The notes below the pieces were generated by a model. That model worked only from the letters and a program-made list of their open reading frames with translations. It made no database searches and had not been told where the DNA came from. Shown one piece after another: positions 1 to 4,222 of a DNA stretch of 5,735 bases (the stretch's first letter is position 1; each line of letters opens with the position of its first letter). Source of the stretch: an uncultured Clostridia bacterium (GTDB taxonomy: Bacteria; Bacillota_A; Clostridia; TANB77; CAG-508); assembly GCA_944393165.1 (NCBI GenBank), contig CALXZF010000050.1, positions 1-5,735 of the forward strand, given 5' to 3'. The position numbers and the translations under genes were made by a program.

Positions 1-363
1 ATCTTTACCGTCTCCAACTAAACTAGTTTCTACATCGACTGTACCTACCCAATTCTCTTGTGCTAAATAATTGTAGCCTGCTTTTACTGTACCAATTAAA
101 GGAAGAGAAACTACTGGATTGCCTAAAGCATCTGTTTTACTTTTCTCTTTGTTTTCAACTAAATCAGATTTTTGTATTCCAAAATAGTTTGCAAGCAATT
201 GTATTTTATCAATTCTAGGATAAATATTTGCATTACACCAGTCAGTAAATGTAGAATATGGAATCTCTAAATCTCGACAAACATCATTTCTGGTTTTATT
301 GTTCAACTTCATATAATATTGCAAGTTCTTTGCGAAAACTTCTTTATTACCTAAATCGCTCAT
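1..363 (-). CDS. CI/LexA-type phage repressor, S24 family (partial, C-terminus outside window)
   Basis: Lysogeny-maintaining repressor. The frame is open for 121 codons from an ATG at 361-363 to the window edge, so the C-terminal part is missing. Residues 8-70 look like an XRE-type helix-turn-helix (FAKNLQYYM, then DVCRDLEIPYSTFTDW, then LLANYFGIQKSDLVE), which would bind the operators next door. A linker (residues 71-84) leads to PLIGTVKAG (88-96). This matches the self-cleavage region of LexA/CI repressors, with Ala95-Gly96 as the expected scissile bond. The catalytic Ser and Lys would lie beyond the window and cannot be checked. The start is supported by AGGAGGT (368-374). The gene is divergent from the Cro-like gene, the usual arrangement of a phage genetic switch. 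By analogy with the family, RecA-stimulated self-cleavage would trigger induction; that is inferred. Confidence 0.9.
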   Translation of the reverse strand, partial: MSDLGNKEVFAKNLQYYMKLNNKTRNDVCRDLEIPYSTFTDWCNANIYPRIDKIQLLANYFGIQKSDLVENKEKSKTDALGNPVVSLPLIGTVKAGYNYLAQENWVGTVDVETSLVGDGKD

Positions 364-380
364 ACTGACCTCCTGTCAAT

Positions 381-409
381 ATTATACGACTTATCCGTAA
401 AAAAATCAA
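381..409 (-). promoter_or_regulatory. Leftward repressor promoter (PRM-like)
   Basis: On the minus strand, TTGATT (409-404) lies 17 bp from a perfect TATAAT (386-381). The start point would fall near 373-375, right at the AGGAGGT ribosome site, so the repressor mRNA leader would be only about 11 nt. An imperfect operator (386-398) sits between the two boxes, so this promoter is probably autoregulated. Confidence 0.75.
386..398. promoter_or_regulatory. Operator-like site 1 (one mismatch), in the repressor promoter
   Basis: ACGA-N5-CCGT differs by one base from the ACGG-N5-CCGT palindrome seen nearby; with flanks it reads TACGA-N5-CCGTA. It lies in the spacer of the leftward promoter, touching its -10 box, where repressor or Cro binding would block repressor transcription. 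Confidence 0.55.
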
Positions 410-427
410 TAAAAAAATTAAAAAAAT

Positions 428-440
428 ACGGAAAAAACAT
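428..440. promoter_or_regulatory. Operator-like half site 2, between the two promoters
   Basis: One clean half (ACGG, 428-431) is followed by five A residues and a poor second half (ACAT). It lies just upstream of the rightward -35 box, with its centre 18 bp from that of site 3. It could be a weak cooperative site; on sequence alone it is only a half site. Confidence 0.35.
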
Positions 441-468
441 TGACAACGGAAAAACCGTGATGTATAAT
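440..468 (+). promoter_or_regulatory. Rightward early promoter (PR-like)
   Basis: TTGACA (440-445) and TATAAT (463-468) are both perfect consensus, with an ideal 17-bp spacer. Transcription would start near 475 and read into the Cro-like gene and the early operon. A perfect operator fills the spacer, so a bound repressor would exclude RNA polymerase. Confidence 0.92.
446..458. promoter_or_regulatory. Operator site 3 (perfect), in the rightward promoter spacer
   Basis: The perfect inverted repeat ACGG-AAAAA-CCGT lies between the -35 and -10 boxes of the rightward promoter. The position is that expected for the main repressing site for the CI-type repressor and/or the Cro-like protein. Confidence 0.8.
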
Positions 469-479
469 ACAAACAACGA

Positions 480-494
480 AACGGAGAAACCGTT
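480..494. promoter_or_regulatory. Operator site 4 (perfect, extended)
   Basis: AACGG-AGAAA-CCGTT is a perfect palindrome with 5-bp arms and the same 5-bp spacing as site 3. It lies just downstream of the predicted rightward transcription start, in the leader of the Cro-like gene. Its centre is 35 bp from that of site 3. Confidence 0.8.
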
Positions 495-513
495 ACAGAA
501 AAGAGGTGAGAAG

Positions 514-732
514 ATGAAATATTCATTAAAAGCTATAAGAATAAATAAAGGAGAAACGCAAGAACAAGCAGCTAAAGAAATTGGAATTAGTGTAGAAACT
601 TTGGCAAACTATGAAAGAGGGATTACTTATCCAGATATTCCTGTTTTAAAAAAGATAGAGGAACATTACGAAATTAATTATAATGATATTGATTTTTTTT
701 GCAATGAACTAACGGTTAAACCGTCAAATTAA
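514..732 (+). CDS. Cro-like XRE-family transcriptional regulator
   Basis: Small DNA-binding regulator of 72 residues, about the size of Cro-type proteins. Residues 16-50 form a classical XRE helix-turn-helix: TQEQAAKEIGISVETLANYE, then RGITYPDIPVLKKI. The remainder (HYEINYNDIDFFCNE) matches the end of this fold. The start chosen is ATG 514, behind AGAGGTG (503-508). An upstream in-frame GTG (457) would precede the -10 box of the promoter that drives the gene, so it cannot be used from that promoter. This is the first gene of the rightward operon and divergent from the repressor, so it probably turns off repressor synthesis during lytic growth. An operator copy overlaps its 3' end (712-724). 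Assignment as Cro rather than a second activator or CII-like protein rests on position and size. Confidence 0.88.
   Translation: MKYSLKAIRINKGETQEQAAKEIGISVETLANYERGITYPDIPVLKKIEEHYEINYNDIDFFCNELTVKPSN
712..724. promoter_or_regulatory. Operator-like site 5 (perfect) at the end of the Cro-like gene
   Basis: ACGG-TTAAA-CCGT has the same arms and spacing as sites 3 and 4, but lies about 230 bp downstream inside coding sequence (codons 67-71). A distal copy could support looping or act as a roadblock. Chance is less likely because the arms also extend by one A on the left, as in site 4. Confidence 0.55.
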
Positions 733-746
733 GCACAGCACAACCA
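730..746 (+). repeat. 17-bp direct repeat, copy 1 (leader element)
   Basis: TAAGCACAGCACAACCA begins at the stop codon of the Cro-like gene and ends a few bases before an AGAGGAGG ribosome site. It is identical to 1479-1495, which also stands just before a ribosome site. The pair brackets a 749-bp segment holding one rightward and one leftward gene. Confidence 0.85.
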
Positions 747-765
747 AAAGAGAGGAGGAAAAGAG

Positions 766-1053
766 ATGTCAAATACAAGTACACCAATAACAGTTCCAGT
801 AGAGTTGGATACAACTAAGCTAGATAGATACTTACAACACATAAAAGAAGAGAGAGAGCTAGAAAGAGAAGAAAACTTATATAAAAAACTACCATTGTTA
901 ATAAGAGAAATAATTTTAAATGCAACATTGCCATTGCCAACTTGTAAAGATTTGGTAGAAAGAGAAATCGAAGAAATCAAAAAAATAACTAATGCCGAGT
1001 GTGAAACAGCATTAGAAATGTTTAAAAAGCGCAATCAAGTTTCTAAAAATTAA
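766..1053 (+). CDS. Hypothetical phage early protein, 95 aa
   Basis: I do not recognise this protein. It begins with a short stretch likely to be beta-strand (ITVPVELDTTKLD, residues 8-20), followed by a very charged helix (about 20-40), a hydrophobic helix (LPLLIREIILNA, 42-53) and a second charged helix (61-90). There is no signal peptide or clear transmembrane segment. The ATG is supported by AGAGGAGG (751-758). It is the second gene of the rightward operon. Its last 11 bases overlap the 3' end of the leftward DUF2513 gene, so the two are convergent with no room for a terminator between them. It lies within the segment bracketed by the 17-bp direct repeats, so it may travel with the DUF2513 gene. 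Confidence 0.75.
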   Translation: MSNTSTPITVPVELDTTKLDRYLQHIKEERELEREENLYKKLPLLIREIILNATLPLPTCKDLVEREIEEIKKITNAECETALEMFKKRNQVSKN

Positions 1054-1420
1054 GTTGTTGATTAATAAGATTTGTTATTACCTTAGAAGCAGTTTCGGAG
1101 ATTATATCTATAGAAACCGACTTAAAACCAGACAAAATAGATTTAGTTTTTGCAAAGACTTTATCGTCACGAATGTTATCTAAGAATTGATGGCCACTAT
1201 AAGTGATTGAGGATACAAAAATCATTAAGTCAGTATTGTCATATACTTTTCTAGAACATTTTAGGTAGCCTGCTTCATAAAGTTTGTCAGCAGTATATAG
1301 CAATTCTTCTGATGAATAATTTTTTAAAGAGATATTGCTAATAGACAAATAGTCATTAAGTTTAAGGTTTTCTTCAAGGTATAGCAACAAATCTCTAATA
1401 CAATCTTGATTGAGTTTCAT
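1043..1420 (-). CDS. DUF2513 family protein (winged-helix-like with amphipathic C-terminal helix)
   Basis: A 125-residue protein with the hallmarks I associate with DUF2513: the N-terminus MKLNQDCIRDLLLYLEENL, the central SLKNYSSEELLYTADKLYEAGYL, then ITYSGHQFLDNIRDDKV and a C-terminal helix ending in ASKVITNLI. Residues 1-90 look like a winged helix, with GHQFLDNIR in the place of the usual wing end. Residues 99-119 (GFKSVSIDIISETASKVITNL) form a helix with a hydrophobic face. DUF2513 has no established function to my knowledge; members are common in Firmicute prophages. It has its own promoter and ribosome site (AGGTGAT, 1424-1430) and is transcribed against the early operon, so it may be expressed in the lysogen. 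A regulatory or superinfection role is inference only. Confidence 0.85.
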   Translation of the reverse strand: MKLNQDCIRDLLLYLEENLKLNDYLSISNISLKNYSSEELLYTADKLYEAGYLKCSRKVYDNTDLMIFVSSITYSGHQFLDNIRDDKVFAKTKSILSGFKSVSIDIISETASKVITNLINQQLNF

Positions 1421-1428
1421 AATATCAC

Positions 1429-1459
1429 CTCACTTTCGAAAACATTATATCAAAGTGAG
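1429..1459. repeat. Inverted repeat over the DUF2513 gene promoter
   Basis: The perfect 8-bp arms CTCACTTT (1429-1436) and AAAGTGAG (1452-1459) are separated by 15 bp. The -10 box of the leftward promoter lies in the middle. Geometry and position fit an operator for a dimeric DNA-binding protein, most simply autoregulation by the adjacent winged-helix-like product. The left arm also touches the ribosome site. Confidence 0.6.
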
Positions 1460-1472
1460 AGGTAAAAGTAAA
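1444..1472 (-). promoter_or_regulatory. Leftward promoter of the DUF2513 gene
   Basis: On the minus strand TTTACT (1472-1467) is separated by 17 bp from a perfect TATAAT (1449-1444). The start would fall near 1437, giving a leader of about 17 nt that contains little besides the AGGTGAT ribosome site. The boxes are identical in sequence and spacing to those in front of the leftward gene at 1647-2027. Confidence 0.7.
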
Positions 1473-1478
1473 CAAAAC

Positions 1479-1495
1479 TAAGCACAGCACAACCA
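1479..1495 (+). repeat. 17-bp direct repeat, copy 2 (leader element)
   Basis: Identical to 730-746 (TAAGCACAGCACAACCA). It again sits a few bases before a ribosome site (AGGAGGG, 1499-1505). The sequence beyond the 17 bp differs, so this is a short retained homology rather than a long duplication. Confidence 0.85.
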
Positions 1496-1510
1496 CATAG
1501 GAGGGATGAT

Positions 1511-1696
1511 ATGAAAGAATACGAAATAGATTGTTTGAAAAGTCAAAATGAAAGATTAAAAAAGCAAAATAAAGAATTAAAAGAAAAACAAAAAACACCT
1601 CTAATTCTTTTAGGGATGGAATTAGGAGTGTTAATCTCTCAAATAGCTATTTTAATATGTCTAATATTAGTGAAATTAGGGATAGGCACAAACTGA
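1511..1696 (+). CDS. Small coiled-coil/single-pass membrane protein, 61 aa
   Basis: Function unknown. Residues 3-28 are a charged, coiled-coil-like helix (QNERLKKQNKELKEKQ is its core). Residues 31-56 are a strongly hydrophobic segment (LILLGMELGVLISQIAILIC and onward), long enough to span the membrane once, followed by a short tail. There is no cleavable signal peptide; the charged helix would lie on the cytoplasmic side by the positive-inside rule. The ATG follows AGGAGGG (1499-1505). The last 50 bases overlap the 3' end of the leftward gene 1647-2027, in antisense. It shares its upstream 17-bp leader with the gene at 766. A membrane-located early phage protein such as an exclusion factor is possible, but nothing in the sequence specifies this. 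Confidence 0.65.
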   Translation: MKEYEIDCLKSQNERLKKQNKELKEKQKTPLILLGMELGVLISQIAILICLILVKLGIGTN

Positions 1697-2027
1697 AGAA
1701 AGAAACAATCAAAGCAATTATAGAAACGATATTTGAACTGAGCCATTTTTTAAAACGATAACCTATTGAGTGTGTTTCTATATAGTTTATACCAGTATTG
1801 TTAAGAAGAAAACCACCATCAGTATAATGTTTTGCAAATTTTAATTCAAATAATGTAGACATTGATTTTCTAAGAACATGTTCATTTATTTTAGAGGTTT
1901 TCTTATTAAAACCAGCACAGTCAAAATAATCAGGTTCAGATGAATTATTTTTTAATCTTTTACGATATTCTTTATAAAGTAGTTTTAGATATTTATAAGT
2001 ATCACGATTTAAAATATCTTCTGACAT
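1647..2027 (-). CDS. Winged-helix-like protein with C-terminal transmembrane segment, 126 aa
   Basis: I do not recognise a named family. Residues 8-85 are likely winged helix: helices around TYKYLKLLYKEYRKRL and NEHVLRKSMSTLFELKFAKH, then a beta hairpin GGFLLNNTGINYIE (71-84) of the wing type. Residues 99-124 form a hydrophobic segment (IVSIIALIVSFFSLCLSLI) ending in ILDILK, so the protein is probably tail-anchored with the DNA-binding-like part in the cytoplasm. The start ATG lies behind AAGGTGG and a promoter identical in its boxes to that of the DUF2513 gene. It is leftward, alone, and convergent with the small gene at 1511. Together with the DUF2513 gene it makes a second 'wing plus hydrophobic tail' cassette. 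A role in lysogen immunity or exclusion is inferred from this arrangement only. Confidence 0.75.
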   Translation of the reverse strand: MSEDILNRDTYKYLKLLYKEYRKRLKNNSSEPDYFDCAGFNKKTSKINEHVLRKSMSTLFELKFAKHYTDGGFLLNNTGINYIETHSIGYRFKKWLSSNIVSIIALIVSFFSLCLSLISLILDILK

Positions 2028-2051
2028 TTAATTACACCACCTTCCAACACA

Positions 2052-2080
2052 ATTATACACGGAGGTAAATAAAAAGTAAA
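2052..2080 (-). promoter_or_regulatory. Leftward promoter of the 126-aa membrane wing protein
   Basis: On the minus strand TTTACT (2080-2075), a 17-bp spacer and TATAAT (2057-2052). The start would fall near 2045, leaving an 18-nt leader with the GGAAGGTGG ribosome site. An imperfect inverted repeat (ACCTTCC at 2039-2045, GGAGGT at 2061-2066, 15 bp apart) flanks the -10 box, in the same geometry as at the DUF2513 promoter. Positions 2081-2115 beyond it show no clear rightward promoter. Confidence 0.65.
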
Positions 2081-2154
2081 CCATATCAAAATCAAATAAT
2101 AAACGAACAAATCAAATGGCGACACGACTGATACGAGAGAGGAGGCGATTATAT

Positions 2155-2265
2155 GTGGAATTTGAAAAGTTTTATTTAGCATTAATGGAAAGGATAGAAA
2201 TTAACGAAAATGTAGAGATTAGCACAACTTTTAAAATGAAGGAGGTAAAAACAAATGAGCAATAA
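2155..2265 (+). CDS. Small hypothetical protein, 36 aa, GTG start
   Basis: A short gene beginning MEFEKFYLALMERIEINENV and ending KEVKTNEQ, with no recognisable domain. GTG 2155 lies 9 nt after GGAGG (2141-2145). An ATG two bases earlier (2153) has similar spacing, but opens a frame of only eight codons (MWNLKSFI), so the ribosome site serves either this GTG or a tiny leader peptide. An in-frame ATG at 2116 lacks a ribosome site and would add CGA/AGG-rich codons unlike the neighbours. The 3' end overlaps the start of the next gene (2255) by 11 bases, typical of coupled genes in this operon. Confidence 0.45.
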   Translation: MEFEKFYLALMERIEINENVEISTTFKMKEVKTNEQ

Positions 2266-2365
2266 ATTTTATTGTAAATTAGGAAAAATTGTAGCAAAGG
2301 GAACAGTATTAGTAGGCTTTTCAAGTATATGGGCTGTAATGTTTCTAATGTGGTTAATAAAGTAA
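2255..2365 (+). CDS. Small single-pass membrane protein, 36 aa
   Basis: A 36-residue protein: a basic N-terminus (MSNKFYCKLGKIVAKG) followed by one hydrophobic segment (TVLVGFSSIWAVMFLMWLI, residues 17-35) and a terminal Lys. The ATG follows GGAGGT (2241-2246) at 8 nt. It overlaps the preceding 36-codon gene and stops 13 nt before the next gene. Size, membrane segment and ribosome site make it a credible small phage membrane protein that automatic length cut-offs would miss. Its function is unknown. Confidence 0.6.
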   Translation: MSNKFYCKLGKIVAKGTVLVGFSSIWAVMFLMWLIK

Positions 2366-2378
2366 AGGAGGTGATAGT

Positions 2379-2648
2379 ATGTTTGGAAGTAATAGAGAGT
2401 ATGACAGATTAAGTGCTAGAAATGTAGAACTAGCAAGAATGGTAAAGGAAAAATCAGAAGAAGTACAGAAACTACAGGAATTAAGAAATCAAGACTTACA
2501 TAATAATACAATTCTAATTAATGAAAATACTAAATTAATTCAAATTATTGATAGAGTAGAAGCTTTAGCAACTCAAAATAGATATGACAATGAAAAAGTT
2601 ATTTTAGACAAAATAAAAGAAGTTATCCAGTCACACAAAACGAAATAA
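2379..2648 (+). CDS. Hypothetical coiled-coil protein, 89 aa
   Basis: Unrecognised family. Residues 6-60 are almost entirely a charged, heptad-like helix (REYDRLSARNVELARMVKEK, then EEVQKLQELRNQ and NENTKLIQIIDRVEALA), suggesting an oligomeric coiled coil. The tail (70-89) is a second Lys-rich helix. There is no membrane segment. The start is firm: ATG 2379 follows AAAGGAGGTGAT (2364-2375), which is fully complementary to the 16S tail and is the strongest ribosome site in the window. It is located in the early operon between small genes and the Gp157 gene. Confidence 0.75.
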   Translation: MFGSNREYDRLSARNVELARMVKEKSEEVQKLQELRNQDLHNNTILINENTKLIQIIDRVEALATQNRYDNEKVILDKIKEVIQSHKTK

Positions 2649-2697
2649 CTTCTAAAAACTCAAATATATGAATCCTTGTAATTATTATAACACAAGG
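2618..2697. other. Two successive hairpins at a gene boundary
   Basis: The first hairpin has a perfect 9-bp stem (AGAAGTTAT 2618-2626, ATAACTTCT 2645-2653, 18-nt loop) that spans the stop codon of the coiled-coil gene. The second pairs CCTTGT (2674-2679) with ACAAGG (2692-2697), just upstream of the next ribosome site. Neither is followed by a U-run on the plus strand, so they are not rightward terminators. On the minus strand the first is followed by TTTTATTTTG and could weakly stop leftward transcription. RNA processing or stability signals are another possibility. Confidence 0.35.
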
Positions 2698-2713
2698 TGG
2701 GAAGGAAAGTCAA

Positions 2714-2842
2714 ATGGAAACATTAGAAGAATTAGAACATGCGTATTATATGCTAGAAATGCAAGACACATGGGATAGTTCAGACTATAGATACGCAGAT
2801 GAATTAAAAGAAAAAATAAGAAAGGTCAGGGAGGAAAATTAG
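2714..2842 (+). CDS. Small acidic hypothetical protein, 42 aa
   Basis: A 42-residue, largely helical, charged protein (METLEELEHAYYMLEMQDTW, then YADELKEKIRKVREEN). ATG 2714 follows GGAAGGAAAG (2700-2709). The stop codon TAG (2840-2842) directly abuts the ATG of the Gp157 gene, whose ribosome site lies inside this gene, so the two are probably translationally coupled. Small helical genes just before Gp157 are common in phage early operons. No function can be assigned. Confidence 0.6.
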   Translation: METLEELEHAYYMLEMQDTWDSSDYRYADELKEKIRKVREEN

Positions 2843-3337
2843 ATGAATAATTTAAGTCTATATCAAATAACTAGTGCGTTTCCAGCACTAATGGAAAGCG
2901 AAGAAATAACAGAAGAGGACAAAAATAAAATAGAGGCAGAATTGACAATGCTATTACAGGAAAAGAGCCAAAACATTATTGGGTATTTAAGAAATAATGA
3001 GTTAACAATTGAGGCAATGAAAGCGGAAGAAAAAAGAATTTCTGATGTAAGAAAAGCTCTAGAAAATAGAAATAGTAAATTCAAAGAGTATGTAAAAGAA
3101 TGTATGGAAAATAACGGAATAACAAAAATTGAAACAGGATTAGGGACAATAAGTGTAGCAAAAAGTCCAGTAAGTGTGGAGATAATAAACGAAGAAGCTA
3201 TACCTAGTGAATTTAAGCAAGAAATCGTAACAGTAAAAATAGATAAGATGAAAATAAAAGAGAATTTTAAAGAAACTGGAGAAATACCAGATGGAGTAAA
3301 CATTATTACAACAAATACAAATTTAAGGGTTAAATAG
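2843..3337 (+). CDS. Siphovirus Gp157 family protein
   Basis: A 164-residue protein with the layout of the Siphovirus Gp157 family (Pfam PF05565 as I know it). It has a short start (NNLSLYQITSAFPAL), a long acidic/basic coiled-coil region (21-92: EEDKNKIEAELTMLLQEK, then EAMKAEEKRISDVRKALENR), and a C-terminal beta region with KIETGLGTISVAKSP (95-109), EAIPSEFKQ and a final INTNL-like strand (IITTNTNLRVK). The family was named from Streptococcus thermophilus phages and linked there to phage resistance; its biochemical role is not settled. It habitually precedes single-strand binding or annealing genes in early operons, as here. The ATG directly follows the upstream TAG, with GGGAGG before it. 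Confidence 0.88.
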   Translation: MNNLSLYQITSAFPALMESEEITEEDKNKIEAELTMLLQEKSQNIIGYLRNNELTIEAMKAEEKRISDVRKALENRNSKFKEYVKECMENNGITKIETGLGTISVAKSPVSVEIINEEAIPSEFKQEIVTVKIDKMKIKENFKETGEIPDGVNIITTNTNLRVK

Positions 3338-3349
3338 GAGGAATAAAAG

Positions 3350-4213
3350 ATGGGAAATGAAGTAAATGCATTAAGTATTATAGATACTGTAGATATAGAT
3401 AACATATCTACAACAATGAATAAAATAGCACAAATGCAAATTATAGTGCAAAAGACTTTAAAGAAAGGTCACGATTTTGGAGAAGTGCCAGGAACAAGTA
3501 AACCAACATTACTAAAACCAGGAGGAGAAAAAATATGTATGTTGTTTGGACTAAATCCAGAATATGAGTTTTTACAAACAACAGAAGATTATGATAAAGA
3601 ATTTTTTTCATACAATATTAGATGTACTTTGTTTAAAAATGGTCAACCAGTAGCACAAGGCGTAGGAAGCTGTAATAGTAAAGAAAAAAAGTATAGATAT
3701 ATCAATGTAGACAATATTCCAGAGAATTATACGGGCTTTAGCGAACCTATAACGGACAAATACGGAAGAACAAAATACAAAATAAATAATCCTGATATTT
3801 GTAGTTTAGTAAATACAATTTTAAAGATGGCAAAGAAAAGAGCATTTATTGATTCGGTTTTACAAGTCGCAAGTTTAAGCGAAGTATTTACACAAGATCT
3901 AGAAGATATGGGGGATTTAATTCAACAAGAAAACGATAATAGTGCAATGACGATAGATCAAGCAATAGCAATAAAAATCAGTTTTGGAAAATATAAAGGT
4001 ACAACATTAGGAGATTTAGTAAAACAAGATCCTCAATATTGTGATTGGCTTTATAGTAAAAATGAAAAAACAGATCCAGTAATAAAAAAAGCTTTAGGAA
4101 TTATACAAGAAGAAATTATAAAAGCTAAAGAAAAAGAACAAAATCAAGTATTCGAGGATTTAAAAGAAGAACAACAAGAAGAAATAAAAGAAGATAATGA
4201 CTTGCCATTTTAG
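3350..4213 (+). CDS. Probable ssDNA-binding/annealing protein with ExoX-like C-terminal module and SSB-like tip
   Basis: A 287-residue protein in three parts. Residues 20-185 belong to a conserved phage family, recognisable by KKGHDFGEVPGTSKPTLLKP, then GGEKICMLFGL (58-68) and MAKKRAFIDSVL (160-171) followed by VFTQDLEDM. Relatives are usually annotated as single-stranded-DNA binding or recombination proteins; I infer a RecT/Rad52-like annealase role from position, and no catalytic motif proves it. Residues 210-250 (SFGKYKGTTLGDLV, then DPQYCDWLYS) match the small module found at the end of ExoX-type DnaQ exonucleases, without the nuclease domain. Residues 258-280 are a Glu/Lys-rich linker. 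The last residues, EDNDLPF, copy the acidic SSB C-terminal tip. The ATG 3350 follows AGGAGGA (3337-3343). The gene lies between Gp157 and NinB-like genes. Confidence 0.72.
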   Translation: MGNEVNALSIIDTVDIDNISTTMNKIAQMQIIVQKTLKKGHDFGEVPGTSKPTLLKPGGEKICMLFGLNPEYEFLQTTEDYDKEFFSYNIRCTLFKNGQPVAQGVGSCNSKEKKYRYINVDNIPENYTGFSEPITDKYGRTKYKINNPDICSLVNTILKMAKKRAFIDSVLQVASLSEVFTQDLEDMGDLIQQENDNSAMTIDQAIAIKISFGKYKGTTLGDLVKQDPQYCDWLYSKNEKTDPVIKKALGIIQEEIIKAKEKEQNQVFEDLKEEQQEEIKEDNDLPF

Positions 4214-4222
4214 GAGGTCTCT

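Noticed and set aside
457..513. Upstream GTG start extending the Cro-like protein by 19 residues
   Set aside because: It would overlap the -10 box and precede the predicted transcription start; ATG 514 has its own ribosome site and begins a normal XRE domain.
729..1034. Minus-strand frame opposite the 95-aa gene
   Set aside because: There is no ribosome site; its serine/leucine runs reflect antisense of charged helices, and the plus frame has a strong AGAGGAGG.
1421..1510. A rightward promoter in front of the 61-aa gene
   Set aside because: I find no acceptable -35/-10 pair on the plus strand; the gene can be read from the early promoter.
2116..2154. In-frame ATG extending the 36-aa gene upstream
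   Set aside because: There is no ribosome site before 2116, and the extra codons (CGA, AGG) are unlike those used elsewhere in the window.
2618..2653. Rightward intrinsic terminator after the coiled-coil gene
   Set aside because: The stem is AT-rich with an 18-nt loop and no U-run on the plus strand; the operon clearly continues.
2863..3405. Long minus-strand frame, 180 codons
   Set aside because: It is a shadow of the Gp157 gene: hydrophobic, Ser/Phe/Ile-rich as antisense of Lys/Glu-rich coding, with no ribosome site or promoter, while the plus frame has family motifs.
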